A stretch of 64,000 nt of DNA from JBFMFE01 sp040752295 (lineage in GTDB: Bacteria; UBP15; UBA6099; JBFMBQ01). Shown in pieces: positions 1 to 8,051 of this stretch. The stretch is from assembly GCA_040752295.1 (NCBI GenBank), contig JBFMFE010000322.1, forward strand, positions 1 through 64,000. Direction: 5' to 3'. Under the pieces are notes generated by a model. That model saw nothing but the letters and a program-made list of their open reading frames with translations, ran no database searches and was not told the origin of the DNA. The translations under genes were made by a program, and so were the position numbers. Within the stretch, counting starts at the first letter, position 1; each line of letters opens with the position of its first letter.

Positions 1-275
1 AGCCCCACCGTCGCGACGTCCCCCTCAAGCAGTGCGTTCGTCGCCTGCGTCGTGCTGTGCGCCACGCAGGCTATGCTTTCGCCGCCGATGCCGCCTTTCT
101 CGAGGAGTTCCCCGAGGCAGCGCCAGACACCTTCCGCCACCCCCGTGGGCGACGAGTGAGTCGTGGGCACGCACGAGGAGCACGCCGTCTCCAGCGTGCG
201 GCCGTCCAGGGCGGCGCCGTGTGTGAAGGTGCCGCCGACGTCTATGCCGATGCGGAAAAGACGTTCTTCTTTCAT
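1..275 (-). CDS. Hydantoinase/oxoprolinase family protein, N-terminal part (runs off window start)
   Basis: The gene starts with ATG at 275 on the minus strand and stays open to base 1, so only about 91 residues are visible. Residues 9-18 read IGIDVGGTFT, the first phosphate-binding loop of the ASKHA-fold HyuA family. Near the visible end, HSTTQATNALLEG matches the conserved HyuA/oxoprolinase block. The family hydrolyses cyclic amides such as hydantoins or 5-oxoproline using ATP, or carboxylates acetone or acetophenone; substrate cannot be decided from this fragment. Its ATG overlaps the stop codon of the YqgF-like gene (ATGA), so it is probably co-transcribed and translationally coupled with the run above it. 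Confidence 0.85.
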   Translation of the reverse strand, partial: MKEERLFRIGIDVGGTFTHGAALDGRTLETACSSCVPTTHSSPTGVAEGVWRCLGELLEKGGIGGESIACVAHSTTQATNALLEGDVATVG

Positions 276-676
276 CGTTTCGCCCGCAGGCGCCTCAAGC
301 CGATGGCTTCCGCGGCGTATTTGTCGAGGAGCGTTCCGGGCGCGAAAAGCGAGAACGGGAACACCATCCAGAACCGCTTCCCGGGATTGTGCCTGAGAAA
401 GAGTCTTCGCGCTTCGAGCGTCGTGCCGGCTTCGTCCACGATCTCGAGTTTCACGAGCGGGAACCGTTCCGCGAGCGCGTTCATGATTTCCTTATGTCCG
501 ACGCCGTTTCCGATCGCTATTGTGTCCACGCCCGCGCACCGTTCCATCCACTCGGAGATTTTGTCGCCCGCGTTTTCCGCGCTCACCGCGGCTCTCTCGC
601 GCACGGCGCCGGAGCGCTCCATCAGCGCCAGTCCGCACTTTTGCCTCCCCGGGTCAACGGCGATGAAGTCCGTCAA
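272..676 (-). CDS. YqgF/RuvX-like RNase H-fold nuclease (putative)
   Basis: This is a 134-residue protein. TTG is the chosen start because it overlaps the ComF stop (TTGA) and has GAGGAGG about 8 bases upstream. The N-terminus AVDPGRQKCGLAL resembles the DxGxxRxGxA strand of the YqgF (pre-16S rRNA nuclease, formerly RuvX) family, and VDEAGTTLEAR resembles the later conserved VDE block. Size fits the family (about 130-150 residues). It is divergent: the usual G-x-P segment is replaced by GNG, so the role in 16S maturation is an inference. It lies in an overlapping operon with comF upstream and the hydantoinase gene downstream. Confidence 0.65.
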   Translation of the reverse strand: MTDFIAVDPGRQKCGLALMERSGAVRERAAVSAENAGDKISEWMERCAGVDTIAIGNGVGHKEIMNALAERFPLVKLEIVDEAGTTLEARRLFLRHNPGKRFWMVFPFSLFAPGTLLDKYAAEAIGLRRLRAKR

Positions 677-1443
677 TCGAACGTCCTCCTCGCGAGGGTG
701 AACACGTGGACGGCTTCCGCTCCGCGTTCCATGAGCATCCGCGAGCATTCGTCCGCGGTCGCCCCCGTCGTGTACACGTCGTCCACGAGCATTATGCGGC
801 GCCCTTCGACCGCCGCGCGTCCGCGCACGGCGAACGCGCCGCGGACGTTCCTGCGGCGCTCCTCGTACTTTTTGAGTTTCCACTGCGGTTTTCCGTGGCG
901 CGTTCTGACGAGCGCCTTTCGCACCGGAACCCTCATGGCGCGGCCCAGTCCCGCCGCCAGCAGTTCCGACTGGTTGTATTTGCGCGCCATCAGGCGGCGC
1001 CAGTGCATGGGCACGGGGACGATGCAGTTCAGTGAGCCAGCCTCCGGGAAAAGGGCGGGGCGTTCCACCCAGTACTCGGACATCCGAGCCGCGAAGAAAC
1101 GCCAGTAGTGACGGCGTCCCGAGAACTTGTATTTCTTCATAGCTTCGGCGGCGGCGCCCGTGTATTTCAGCGCCGAGCGGCACGTCGTGAACTGCCGCGG
1201 GTTCCGCCTGCACTGGGAGCATGGGACGTTGCTCAAGGCGCCGGGAGGGAGTTCCTTCCCGCACACCGGGCACACCGTGTCCCCCATGCGCCGGATGGTG
1301 TCCGCGCACGCGGGGCACATCGTTCCGCCGCCCTGTTTTCCGCAAGCCATGCATCGGGGGGGAAGGACGAAGTCCCACAGCGCGGAGAACAGGCCGGGCA
1401 GAGTGACTTTACCGCCGTCGGGTTCTTTCCGCTCTTTCAGCAA
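673..1443 (-). CDS. comF: ComF family phosphoribosyltransferase-like protein
   Basis: This 256-residue protein has an N-terminal zinc-finger region with four CxxC pairs (Cys 31/34, 43/46, 58/61, 75/78) and a C-terminal type I phosphoribosyltransferase domain. The PRPP-binding motif VDDVYTTGAT lies at about residues 220-229. This is the standard ComF/GntX architecture; ComF is needed for DNA uptake in competent bacteria, but homologues are widespread in non-competent species. The 5' end overlaps the heptose adenylyltransferase gene by 35 bases, and no better internal start is visible before the first Cys pair. Membership is clear; involvement in natural transformation here is unproven because no other com genes are in the window. 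Confidence 0.88.
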   Translation of the reverse strand: MLKERKEPDGGKVTLPGLFSALWDFVLPPRCMACGKQGGGTMCPACADTIRRMGDTVCPVCGKELPPGALSNVPCSQCRRNPRQFTTCRSALKYTGAAAEAMKKYKFSGRRHYWRFFAARMSEYWVERPALFPEAGSLNCIVPVPMHWRRLMARKYNQSELLAAGLGRAMRVPVRKALVRTRHGKPQWKLKKYEERRRNVRGAFAVRGRAAVEGRRIMLVDDVYTTGATADECSRMLMERGAEAVHVFTLARRTFD

Positions 1444-1903
1444 TTTTCCTGATTAACGCCGTGCTCGAGAAACCCGGCAGCGGGGGGATGATCACCAGCC
1501 TGCCGCCGTTGTCCTCGACCTCTTTTCTTCCGACCACGTCTTCGGGTCTGTAGTCGCCGCCTTTCACGAGGACGTGGGGCATCACCGTTCTCACGAGGCG
1601 CAGGGGGGTGTCCTCGTTGAAGATCACGACGTAATCCACGAAGGGGAACGACGAGAGTATCTCCGCGCGTTCTTCCTGGGGGAAGACGGGACGCGGCGGT
1701 CCCTTGAGCCTCCTGACCGAGTCGTCGCCGTTGATTCCCACCACGAGGAGGTCGCCTTCCCGGCGGGCGCTGTAGAGGCAGTAGATGTGTCCCGGGTGGA
1801 TGAGGTCGAAACAGCCGTTCGTGAAGGAGATCGTTCTGCCGCGTGCTTTTTCGCGCCTTGAGATTTCCCCTATCTCACCCCGGGAAACGAGTTTCAGCTC
1901 CAA
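1409..1903 (-). CDS. rfaE2: D-glycero-beta-D-manno-heptose 1-phosphate adenylyltransferase
   Basis: This 164-residue nucleotidyltransferase transfers AMP to heptose 1-phosphate in ADP-heptose synthesis for the lipopolysaccharide inner core. TNGCFDLIHPGHI carries the HxGH motif (residues 36-39), and SSTALI at about 146-151 is the C-terminal ISSTxI-type nucleotide motif. The start is TTG, with GGAG five to six bases upstream inside the preceding gene; the genes overlap by 10 bases. It is the stand-alone form of the C-terminal half of E. coli HldE, with the kinase half encoded separately just upstream. Confidence 0.93.
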   Translation of the reverse strand: MELKLVSRGEIGEISRREKARGRTISFTNGCFDLIHPGHIYCLYSARREGDLLVVGINGDDSVRRLKGPPRPVFPQEERAEILSSFPFVDYVVIFNEDTPLRLVRTVMPHVLVKGGDYRPEDVVGRKEVEDNGGRLVIIPPLPGFSSTALIRKIAERAERTRRR

Positions 1904-2892
1904 GTTGACTCCATGAACGAGAGAATTTCGTCCGCGGCGGCGGTGGTGGTGCCGCGTTTGCGGACGACGACGCCGGCGGCGAAGTTGGCGAACTCGACGG
2001 CGTCCTCGAGCGCCGCGCCGGAGCTGAGGGCGAGCGTGACGGCGGAGATCACCGTGTCGCCCGCGCCCGTCACGTCATACACCTGGGTCGCCACGGCGGG
2101 GAAGAGCACCATGTCCTTCCTGTTGCTGAACAGCGCCATGCCGTCCTCCCCGAGCGTGACCAGCACGCCCGCGGCGCTCAGCTCTTTTCTTATGATTTCG
2201 CCGGCTTCCCTGAGGCTTTCCCGGTCTTTTATCTCGACGCCCGATATCAGGGACGCCTCGCTCTTGTTGGGCGTCGCGAGAGTGATGCCCTTGAACAGGG
2301 GGGCGTTCTCGGGCTTCATGTCCACGACGATTATCCTGTCGTGCTCCTTGGCGAGGGTTATCAGTCCGTTGATAAGGAACGGGTTGATGACGCCTTTGCG
2401 GTAATCGGAGACCGCGATGCCGTGTATCGAAGGCATAATCCCGGAAGCGATTTTGAGAATTTTCGCCGACACTTTTTCGTTGAGGTTATCGGTAACCTCG
2501 TAATCGGCGCGCATGACCTGTTGTCCGTGGGCGATGATGCGCACCTTGCACGTGGTGGGGCGTGACGGATCGGTCACGAGCGAATCCGGGCGTATCCCCG
2601 CGTCACGGAGAACGTTGCGGAGTATTTTCCCGTTCTCGTCTTTCCCCACGGCGCCCATCAGCGTCGCGGATGCCCCGAGCGCCGCTATGTTCGCCACGGT
2701 GTTCGCCGCCCCGCCGGGGTGGAAGGTGCGCCGTTCTATCTCCACCACGGGGACCGGCGCCTCCGGCGATATGCGGGTCGCCTTGCCCCATACGTATTCG
2801 TCGAGCATCACGTCGCCCACCACTAAAATGCGGCGCTTCCCGAACTTCTTCGCGAGCCTTCTGAACTTTTCTATCTTTTTTGCCTTCATCAT
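1894..2892 (-). CDS. rfaE1: D-glycero-beta-D-manno-heptose-7-phosphate kinase
   Basis: This is a ribokinase/PfkB-family sugar kinase of 332 residues from the ATG at 2892. VVGDVMLDEYVWG near the N-terminus and the catalytic GAGD at about residues 276-279 match the kinase half of HldE. It phosphorylates heptose 7-phosphate at C1 in ADP-L-glycero-D-manno-heptose synthesis. An upstream in-frame GTG (2937) would add 15 residues; the downstream ATGATG is preferred because family proteins begin close to the VVGDV strand. It is followed, with a 10-base overlap, by the adenylyltransferase, so both activities of HldE are present as split adjacent genes. Confidence 0.92.
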   Translation of the reverse strand: MMKAKKIEKFRRLAKKFGKRRILVVGDVMLDEYVWGKATRISPEAPVPVVEIERRTFHPGGAANTVANIAALGASATLMGAVGKDENGKILRNVLRDAGIRPDSLVTDPSRPTTCKVRIIAHGQQVMRADYEVTDNLNEKVSAKILKIASGIMPSIHGIAVSDYRKGVINPFLINGLITLAKEHDRIIVVDMKPENAPLFKGITLATPNKSEASLISGVEIKDRESLREAGEIIRKELSAAGVLVTLGEDGMALFSNRKDMVLFPAVATQVYDVTGAGDTVISAVTLALSSGAALEDAVEFANFAAGVVVRKRGTTTAAADEILSFMESTWS

Positions 2893-3052
2893 GACCCGGT
2901 GTCGCTCATTGCGCCCCGGAAGAGCGCGGACGTGCACCCCCCGCCGTTATGGATTCCGGACGATTCGAAATCAGAGATGTTTTACATCAAAAATCCGCCG
3001 GCGCGCAACACTCGCCTCCGCCGCCGGGCGCCGCGGAACAGCCGCCGCCGGG

Positions 3053-5179
3053 CTACCTGCGGTTCGAAAGGCGCGTGTCGAGGAGAAGAGCCAGCGTCGC
3101 GGCGAAGATCAGGAGGGGCAGTAGCGGAGTGTACTCTCTGGCGAAAACGACGTCCACCGCTTCGTCTTTACCCCATCGCCACGGGACGAGAACGACGTTG
3201 AAACCCGGCATTTTCTTCCTCAAAGCGCTCTCCGACGCTCTTTCAAGGCTGCCCTCTTCGGGCGCGTGGTTGACCGCCGCGGCGTCGAGCCGCCTGCCGG
3301 TCGCGGACGCCGCGATTTCATAGATGCCGGGAGCGACGGCGGCTCTCTCATCCGAGAGTGTGAATTTTTTTCTTTCCCCGTCAACGGCCGCGAGAGGGAC
3401 CCTCACGCCGCCGCCGGGCGCCCTGAGTTCGATTTCCTCCCCGATCCTTTTATCGAAGGCGACGGAAAAGTCCGCGCCGTACTGAAAAGCGCCCCCGTGC
3501 CGCGTGCCCGTTCCGCCGACGTGTCTGCATGCGCCGATCAGCCAGGGGACGAAAACGGGCTGGAGCGCGAGACTCGTCTGGCGCGGGTTCATCCCGCGGG
3601 AGACGAGCAGCACCGTCCCCCGTCCAAGCCGGCTTTCCACGATAAGAGGCTCGCCGCCCTGGAGCGTCGCCAGTATCCTCGCGCCGGGTCCAGCGGCGCT
3701 CACGGAGCCGGCGCCGGAGAACCTCGCCGTCATCAGCTCGGCGAGTCCCTCCCCGAGGTGAGAGAAGATGGGATGGTCCCGGGCGAGCGTTTCCACGCGG
3801 ATGAACCGGTCGCCCGCTCCCGGCGCCCCTTCGCCCTGCGCGGCGGGGCGGGTTCTTATCCCCGCGCCGGCGGGGAAAAGCGTCTCCGCGATTGACTTTG
3901 CGGAAGGGTCGCCGCCGCGGGTGAAAACCAGCGCCCCGCCGCCCCTCGTCACGAAGTCGCGCAGGCGTTTCAAGCCCTTCAGGTCAACGCCCGCGTCCGA
4001 AGGCAGCACGGCTGCGTCGTACTCGCGGAGCGGGACGTACGGCAGTTCCGCGGCGGAGCGCAGGCTCGCCCTCACCCATTGAAACCCCGGTCCCGCGGCG
4101 TTCGCCGCCCGGAAAGCCCTGACGATGTAGTAGGCGTCGGACGCCGGGTTCTCCGCGGCGTCGCGCCCCGCCGCCACGAGCGTTCTCAACGCTTCCCTCG
4201 CCTCGAGCCGGAAGTACCACCGGTTGTCCGCTTCGAGCGCGTCCGGGGCGAGGCGCGCCTCGCCGTGGTGAACTCCCGGCTTCGCGAGAGTCACGCTGAA
4301 ACACACGCGCCCGCTCCCGCCGCTTCGCGGACCCGCCGTCCGCTCCCCCCGGTTTACCCCGTCCACGATCAGCGACAGCGTCGCCCGGGCGCCGCCGCTC
4401 CCTCTTACCTCGAAGCACAATGGGGCGGGCACGCCGAGTATAAGGCTGCCCGGAGACGGCGCGGGCGCGACGGTGAGATTCTCTCTCGGGGTTCCTCCAG
4501 ATGCGTCCACGATCATCGCCGTCACCGGGAACCCGGGACGGGGCAGCGGCTTGAACCGGAACGCGTTTTTCTGGACGTCGCCGGCGATCACGATTTTCCT
4601 CTCGGTCGCCGTGGACGCCGACAGCTTTCGCACGGCGTCCTTCAGGGCGGTCGAGAGGTCGTTATCGCAGTAATCCGGCCCGCTCCCGCGCAGGACCTTC
4701 ATCGCCGCGGCGTTCCCGCTTCCCGCGGTCGAATAGACCCTCCCTGCGTTTTTCCCGCAGAGGAAGGTTATAAAGATTTCCTCGCCGCCGGCGGCGTCGC
4801 CGATGATCCCGCCCGCGAATTCCTTCGCGCGGTCGTACGTGGTCGCCCCCCTCGAACGCCATCTCATGCTCATGGAGTTGTCCATGATGATGAACACGGC
4901 GGTTGAGGCGCGGCTCGCGCCCGCGCCCCACGGCTTTCCCCTCGCCAGCGGCATCGCGAAGGACAGCGTGATCAGCGCCACGCCGGACACGCGGCACAGC
5001 AGCGCCAGCAGGTGGTGAAGCGTGACGGACCGCATGCTCCGCCGGCGCGCCGTCCGCAGGAACATCAGCGAGGAGAACGGCACCTGCGCGTACCTCTGCC
5101 GCGTGAAAAGGTGGAGAACAACCGGTATGCCCGTCAGCAGCAATCCGGCGAGAAACACCGGCTGGAAGAAATGAAGCAC
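3053..5179 (-). CDS. BatA/aerotolerance-type membrane protein with VWA domain
   Basis: This is a 708-residue protein. Residues 1-25 and 55-78 are hydrophobic segments of the BatA N-terminal domain (PVVLHLFTRQRY between them). A von Willebrand factor A domain follows, with a MIDAS-like DNSMS at about 100-104. The long central part may be an Ig-like plus glutamine-amidotransferase-like region, typical of 'aerotolerance regulator' proteins. A final hydrophobic segment lies at about 684-700. The start is 4 bases after the DUF58 gene, so the two are an operon. In Bacteroides such operons (moxR-DUF58-batA) are linked to stress tolerance. No MoxR ATPase is adjacent here. Confidence 0.85.
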   Translation of the reverse strand: MLHFFQPVFLAGLLLTGIPVVLHLFTRQRYAQVPFSSLMFLRTARRRSMRSVTLHHLLALLCRVSGVALITLSFAMPLARGKPWGAGASRASTAVFIIMDNSMSMRWRSRGATTYDRAKEFAGGIIGDAAGGEEIFITFLCGKNAGRVYSTAGSGNAAAMKVLRGSGPDYCDNDLSTALKDAVRKLSASTATERKIVIAGDVQKNAFRFKPLPRPGFPVTAMIVDASGGTPRENLTVAPAPSPGSLILGVPAPLCFEVRGSGGARATLSLIVDGVNRGERTAGPRSGGSGRVCFSVTLAKPGVHHGEARLAPDALEADNRWYFRLEAREALRTLVAAGRDAAENPASDAYYIVRAFRAANAAGPGFQWVRASLRSAAELPYVPLREYDAAVLPSDAGVDLKGLKRLRDFVTRGGGALVFTRGGDPSAKSIAETLFPAGAGIRTRPAAQGEGAPGAGDRFIRVETLARDHPIFSHLGEGLAELMTARFSGAGSVSAAGPGARILATLQGGEPLIVESRLGRGTVLLVSRGMNPRQTSLALQPVFVPWLIGACRHVGGTGTRHGGAFQYGADFSVAFDKRIGEEIELRAPGGGVRVPLAAVDGERKKFTLSDERAAVAPGIYEIAASATGRRLDAAAVNHAPEEGSLERASESALRKKMPGFNVVLVPWRWGKDEAVDVVFAREYTPLLPLLIFAATLALLLDTRLSNRR

Positions 5180-5182
5180 CCT

Positions 5183-6088
5183 CTACCGCCTCTTTCTGAG
5201 TTCCCTTCTGGAAAGAAATTCCATCAGCGTTTTTTCCACCGGCGTGGACGTCGAGGTCGCGCTGAAATCTATTCCAGCCTGCCGGCAGAAATCCGTGTAA
5301 CCGCCGATGAATTTCCTGAGGTTTCTGATGTACTGTCTTCGGACCGCGGCGGGTTCGACCGTCATCGCCCGCCGAGTTTCCATGTCCGTGAACCGGGACG
5401 ACCGGGAATAGGGGAAGGTCAGTTCCGCCTCGTCCATCACGTGGAAGACCGCAACGTCGTGCCCTGACCTCTTCATGAGCATGAGGGTGCGGGTTACGGG
5501 CGCGGTTTCTTCGAGAAGGTCGCTTATGAGAACGACGAACGACCGGCGCTTGAGCTGGGAGGCGAGGTTTTCGAGCGAGCGGGCGACGGCGGTTTCCCCT
5601 CCCCCCGTTCCGCCCTCTATCGCGGCTAAAATGCGGTAGAGGTGCTCCCGGGCGTTGCGCGGCTCTATCGTGACGATTGGGGACGAGTCGAACGAGAGAA
5701 ATCCCACCGCGTCCCCCTGTTTCAGGAACAGGTACGCGATCGCCACGGCGAGCACGCTGGCGTAGTCCAGCTTTGTCTCCCCCGCGGCGTTGCTCCCGAA
5801 CCGCATCGAAGCGCTGGAATCCAGCAGAATCCTCGCCTGGAGCGAGGTCTCTTCCTCGTGCTGTTTCACGAAGTACCGGTCGGATTTCGCGTACAGCTTC
5901 CAGTCAACGTGACGCAGGTCGTCTCCAGGGGTGTATTCCCTGTGTTCGAGAAACTCGACGTTGAACCCCCGCCCGCGGCTCCTGTGCAGTCCCGTGAGAA
6001 GCCCTTCCACGACGGTGCGTGCGCGAAGCTCCATCCGCGATATCTTCTCGAGTATATCGGGCGAGAGGTAACGGGTTTTTTCGATCAT
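5183..6088 (-). CDS. DUF58 domain-containing protein
   Basis: This 301-residue protein carries the DUF58 signature REYTPGDDLRHVDW at residues 50-63. A VWA-like MIDAS segment DSSAS follows at 90-94. DUF58 proteins typically partner MoxR-type AAA ATPases and BatA/BatB VWA membrane proteins in protein-complex maturation. Here the BatA-like gene follows 3 bases after the stop. Nothing in the AT-rich 6089-6214 intergenic region encodes the missing MoxR, and the neighbour on that side is divergent, so the set is either incomplete or the ATPase is elsewhere. Confidence 0.88.
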   Translation of the reverse strand: MIEKTRYLSPDILEKISRMELRARTVVEGLLTGLHRSRGRGFNVEFLEHREYTPGDDLRHVDWKLYAKSDRYFVKQHEEETSLQARILLDSSASMRFGSNAAGETKLDYASVLAVAIAYLFLKQGDAVGFLSFDSSPIVTIEPRNAREHLYRILAAIEGGTGGGETAVARSLENLASQLKRRSFVVLISDLLEETAPVTRTLMLMKRSGHDVAVFHVMDEAELTFPYSRSSRFTDMETRRAMTVEPAAVRRQYIRNLRKFIGGYTDFCRQAGIDFSATSTSTPVEKTLMEFLSRRELRKRR

Positions 6089-6214
6089 CTCTTCATCGCC
6101 CGCGGCGCCTGGTTTTTATCCCGCATGCCCCGCCTGCGGCGCCGCCGCGCGCCGCGTTTCTCCGGTGTGATTTTGAATCAGCCCTTTTAAAACAATATAA
6201 TAAATAAAAAGGGC

Positions 6215-7003
6215 GTGAGCGGAAACAATCCGTGGGGAGTTGACCTGAAAATCGCAGAGACCGTCGGAATCGTGGGCGTTCCTCCGTGGGAAATGATGCG
6301 GGAACGCATCGAAAAGGGCGACGAAATCGTAGACCTGGATGAGCCGGTACCGGGTTTTCCCGTGCGCGACGGGTACCTTCCGACGAATTACTGCGCCATC
6401 CTCAAGCGGGTGGTCTCGAACATCTTTTCCCTCCGGGAAGCCGGAAGGCTCCACCGTGTGATCGCCTGCGTTGGCGACGATAAGTGCGACGGCATGAGAC
6501 ACATAGCGCGGTGGCTCTCGACCGCCACGGATATACCCGTCGAACGGGTTCGAAACGACAGCGCCAGCGGGTACGGAACGCCGATCTGCGAGAGTCACCT
6601 TCCGCTGCGCGCCAAGTTCGAGCTGATCGTGGAGGGCGTTTTCAGGACGCCCCGCCCGCCGGAACCCCTCCGCAAGGCGGCGCCGCGATGCGGTTTCTGG
6701 GGCGTGCCCCCGGCGGATTTCGACGTCCTCGAGCTTTTTCCCGACGGCACTCACGTGTACGGCTGGACGAGATGCATGGAGAACAAGACGCCGGGCGATT
6801 TCGAACTCGAATGCCTCGTGGACCCCGGCGTCCCGACCGTTTTCTTCGTTCAATCCTTCTGCCAGAAATCGGCGCTCGCGTTCAACCTCGCAAAGAAACA
6901 CGGCGGGTTGTTCGTGGAGGTGGATTCGCGCCTGTCCCGCTCGGCGAGGGCCAAGATAGAGGCATTCATCCGTTTCAACGCCGCGGCTGCCGACACGCGG
7001 TGA
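6215..7003 (+). CDS. Compact HgdB/double-cubane-cluster-like Fe-S protein
   Basis: This protein has 262 residues from a GTG start with a weak purine-rich leader. Two blocks recall 2-hydroxyglutaryl-CoA dehydratase D-component, benzoyl-CoA reductase and YjiM-like double-cubane proteins. NYCAILK followed by DDKCDGMRHIARWL (Cys60, Cys91) resembles the LCPLIK...TTCDGKKK region. VFFVQSFCQKSALA (Cys216) resembles the ILQACHTYAVES region, followed by the end-of-domain AFIRF. Three Cys fit cluster ligands; others are at 85, 125, 159, 187 and 200. Relatives are about 370-430 residues, so this copy is markedly shortened. An HgdC-like activase gene follows 35 bases downstream, supporting function as a reductively activated enzyme. 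The substrate is unknown. Confidence 0.72.
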   Translation: MSGNNPWGVDLKIAETVGIVGVPPWEMMRERIEKGDEIVDLDEPVPGFPVRDGYLPTNYCAILKRVVSNIFSLREAGRLHRVIACVGDDKCDGMRHIARWLSTATDIPVERVRNDSASGYGTPICESHLPLRAKFELIVEGVFRTPRPPEPLRKAAPRCGFWGVPPADFDVLELFPDGTHVYGWTRCMENKTPGDFELECLVDPGVPTVFFVQSFCQKSALAFNLAKKHGGLFVEVDSRLSRSARAKIEAFIRFNAAAADTR

Positions 7004-7038
7004 AGAGAATCGGGGGCGGAGTTCAGGAGACCCGGACA

Positions 7039-7719
7039 ATGAAAAGGGTCGTGGTTGACGGCGGCACGTGTTACACGAAGCTGCACTATCTCGATTCCGG
7101 ACGGCGCCGGATCGTTCCCACCCGGCGTTTTTTTCAAAGCCGGAACGATTACCGCGTGGCCGCCGCCACCGGACATAACGCGCACAGAACCGCCCGGAGG
7201 AGGGTGAACGAACTCGTCGCCCTCGCCGAGGGAACGATGCGGCTCGTGCCCGACGACGATTTCACCGTTCTGGACTGCGGCGCGCGCGACGTCAAGTACG
7301 TGACTATTAAAGGACGGCGCGTCGCCGCCATGGACTGGAACACCGAGTGCGGGGCGTTCGCGGGGCAGATGATCGATCTGCTTCAGCGATATTTCGGCAT
7401 ACAGCCCGACCGCCTGCCGCGGGACAGTAAGCGCATCCCGGTCGTGTGCGGCGTTTTAGGCATGACGTATCTTTTCGACCGCGTTTCCCAGGGCGCAACG
7501 CACGAGGAGGCTTTCGCCGAGTTCCTGCGCGGCGTCTCTCATAACTGCGAATCGCTCGTCGGGAAACCGGACAGGCTGTACGTGTCCGGGGGATTGTGCA
7601 TGAACAGGGCGTTCCTCGAGAGCTTCTCATGCGAGGTCGTACCGCTGGGCAGGTTCGTTCTCGTCGAGGGACTGCTTTCGGTTGTGGGGCGGCGCGGTCT
7701 CGGGTTTGATGGACCTTGA
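7039..7719 (+). CDS. HgdC/BcrAD/BadFG-type ASKHA activase, divergent
   Basis: This 226-residue protein starts at an ATG with AGGAG about 9 bases upstream. The ASKHA phosphate loops are DGGTCYTK (residues 7-14) and LDCGARDVKYV (79-89), with adenosine loop VSGGL at 182-186. Both cluster cysteines of HgdC-type activators appear kept: Cys104 in NTECGAFAG (compare NxxCAAGTG) and Cys137 in VVCGVLG (compare CTVFAES). These proteins are homodimers that share one [4Fe-4S] cluster and use ATP to inject a low-potential electron into a partner. Being directly behind the HgdB-like gene, it is the obvious activase for it. It is slightly shorter than the usual approximately 260 residues. Confidence 0.78.
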   Translation: MKRVVVDGGTCYTKLHYLDSGRRRIVPTRRFFQSRNDYRVAAATGHNAHRTARRRVNELVALAEGTMRLVPDDDFTVLDCGARDVKYVTIKGRRVAAMDWNTECGAFAGQMIDLLQRYFGIQPDRLPRDSKRIPVVCGVLGMTYLFDRVSQGATHEEAFAEFLRGVSHNCESLVGKPDRLYVSGGLCMNRAFLESFSCEVVPLGRFVLVEGLLSVVGRRGLGFDGP

Positions 7720-7769
7720 CGGCGGGTATTTAAAAGCAGCGGAAGGGTTGAGACGGGGGGGGTGAGGAG

Positions 7770-8012
7770 ATGCCGGTTCGAAAGCGGCGGATTTTCAAGC
7801 GGCGTTCGTACTCGAAGAGGGTGATTGCTTCGAGGGGGTTGGCGTGGGTCGCTCTTTTTGTCGCGGCGCTGCTTCTTCTTTTCATCTTCGCCGCGTACGT
7901 CTGGCCCCCGCTCGCGGGAGAAAAATTTCTCACGAGTCCCTCTTCAGGCAAGAAGTACACTCCCGGCGAGGCTGTAAAAAAGACGGTGGACAGAATCAGA
8001 GGGCTGGATTAG
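7770..8012 (+). CDS. Small single-pass membrane protein, unknown
   Basis: The 80-residue frame starts at an ATG preceded by a GGTGAGGAG ribosome-binding site. The N-terminus is strongly basic (many Arg/Lys in the first 22 residues), followed by one hydrophobic segment at about 23-46 and a short polar tail rich in Lys and Gly. This predicts a type II single-pass protein with the tail outside the cytoplasm. It follows the activase gene by 50 bases on the same strand and may belong to that transcript. No family is recognised. Confidence 0.6.
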   Translation: MPVRKRRIFKRRSYSKRVIASRGLAWVALFVAALLLLFIFAAYVWPPLAGEKFLTSPSSGKKYTPGEAVKKTVDRIRGLD

Positions 8013-8051
8013 GCTGGGTTCTTCAGCGTTCCGGGTTCGCGCGGTCGGGTA

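Noticed and set aside
272..1378. 368-residue minus-strand frame covering the YqgF-like gene and reaching into comF
   Set aside because: Only its last 134 residues look like a protein family; the upstream part is the Arg/Gly/Pro-rich out-of-frame shadow of comF, and a TTG with a good ribosome-binding site begins the real gene.
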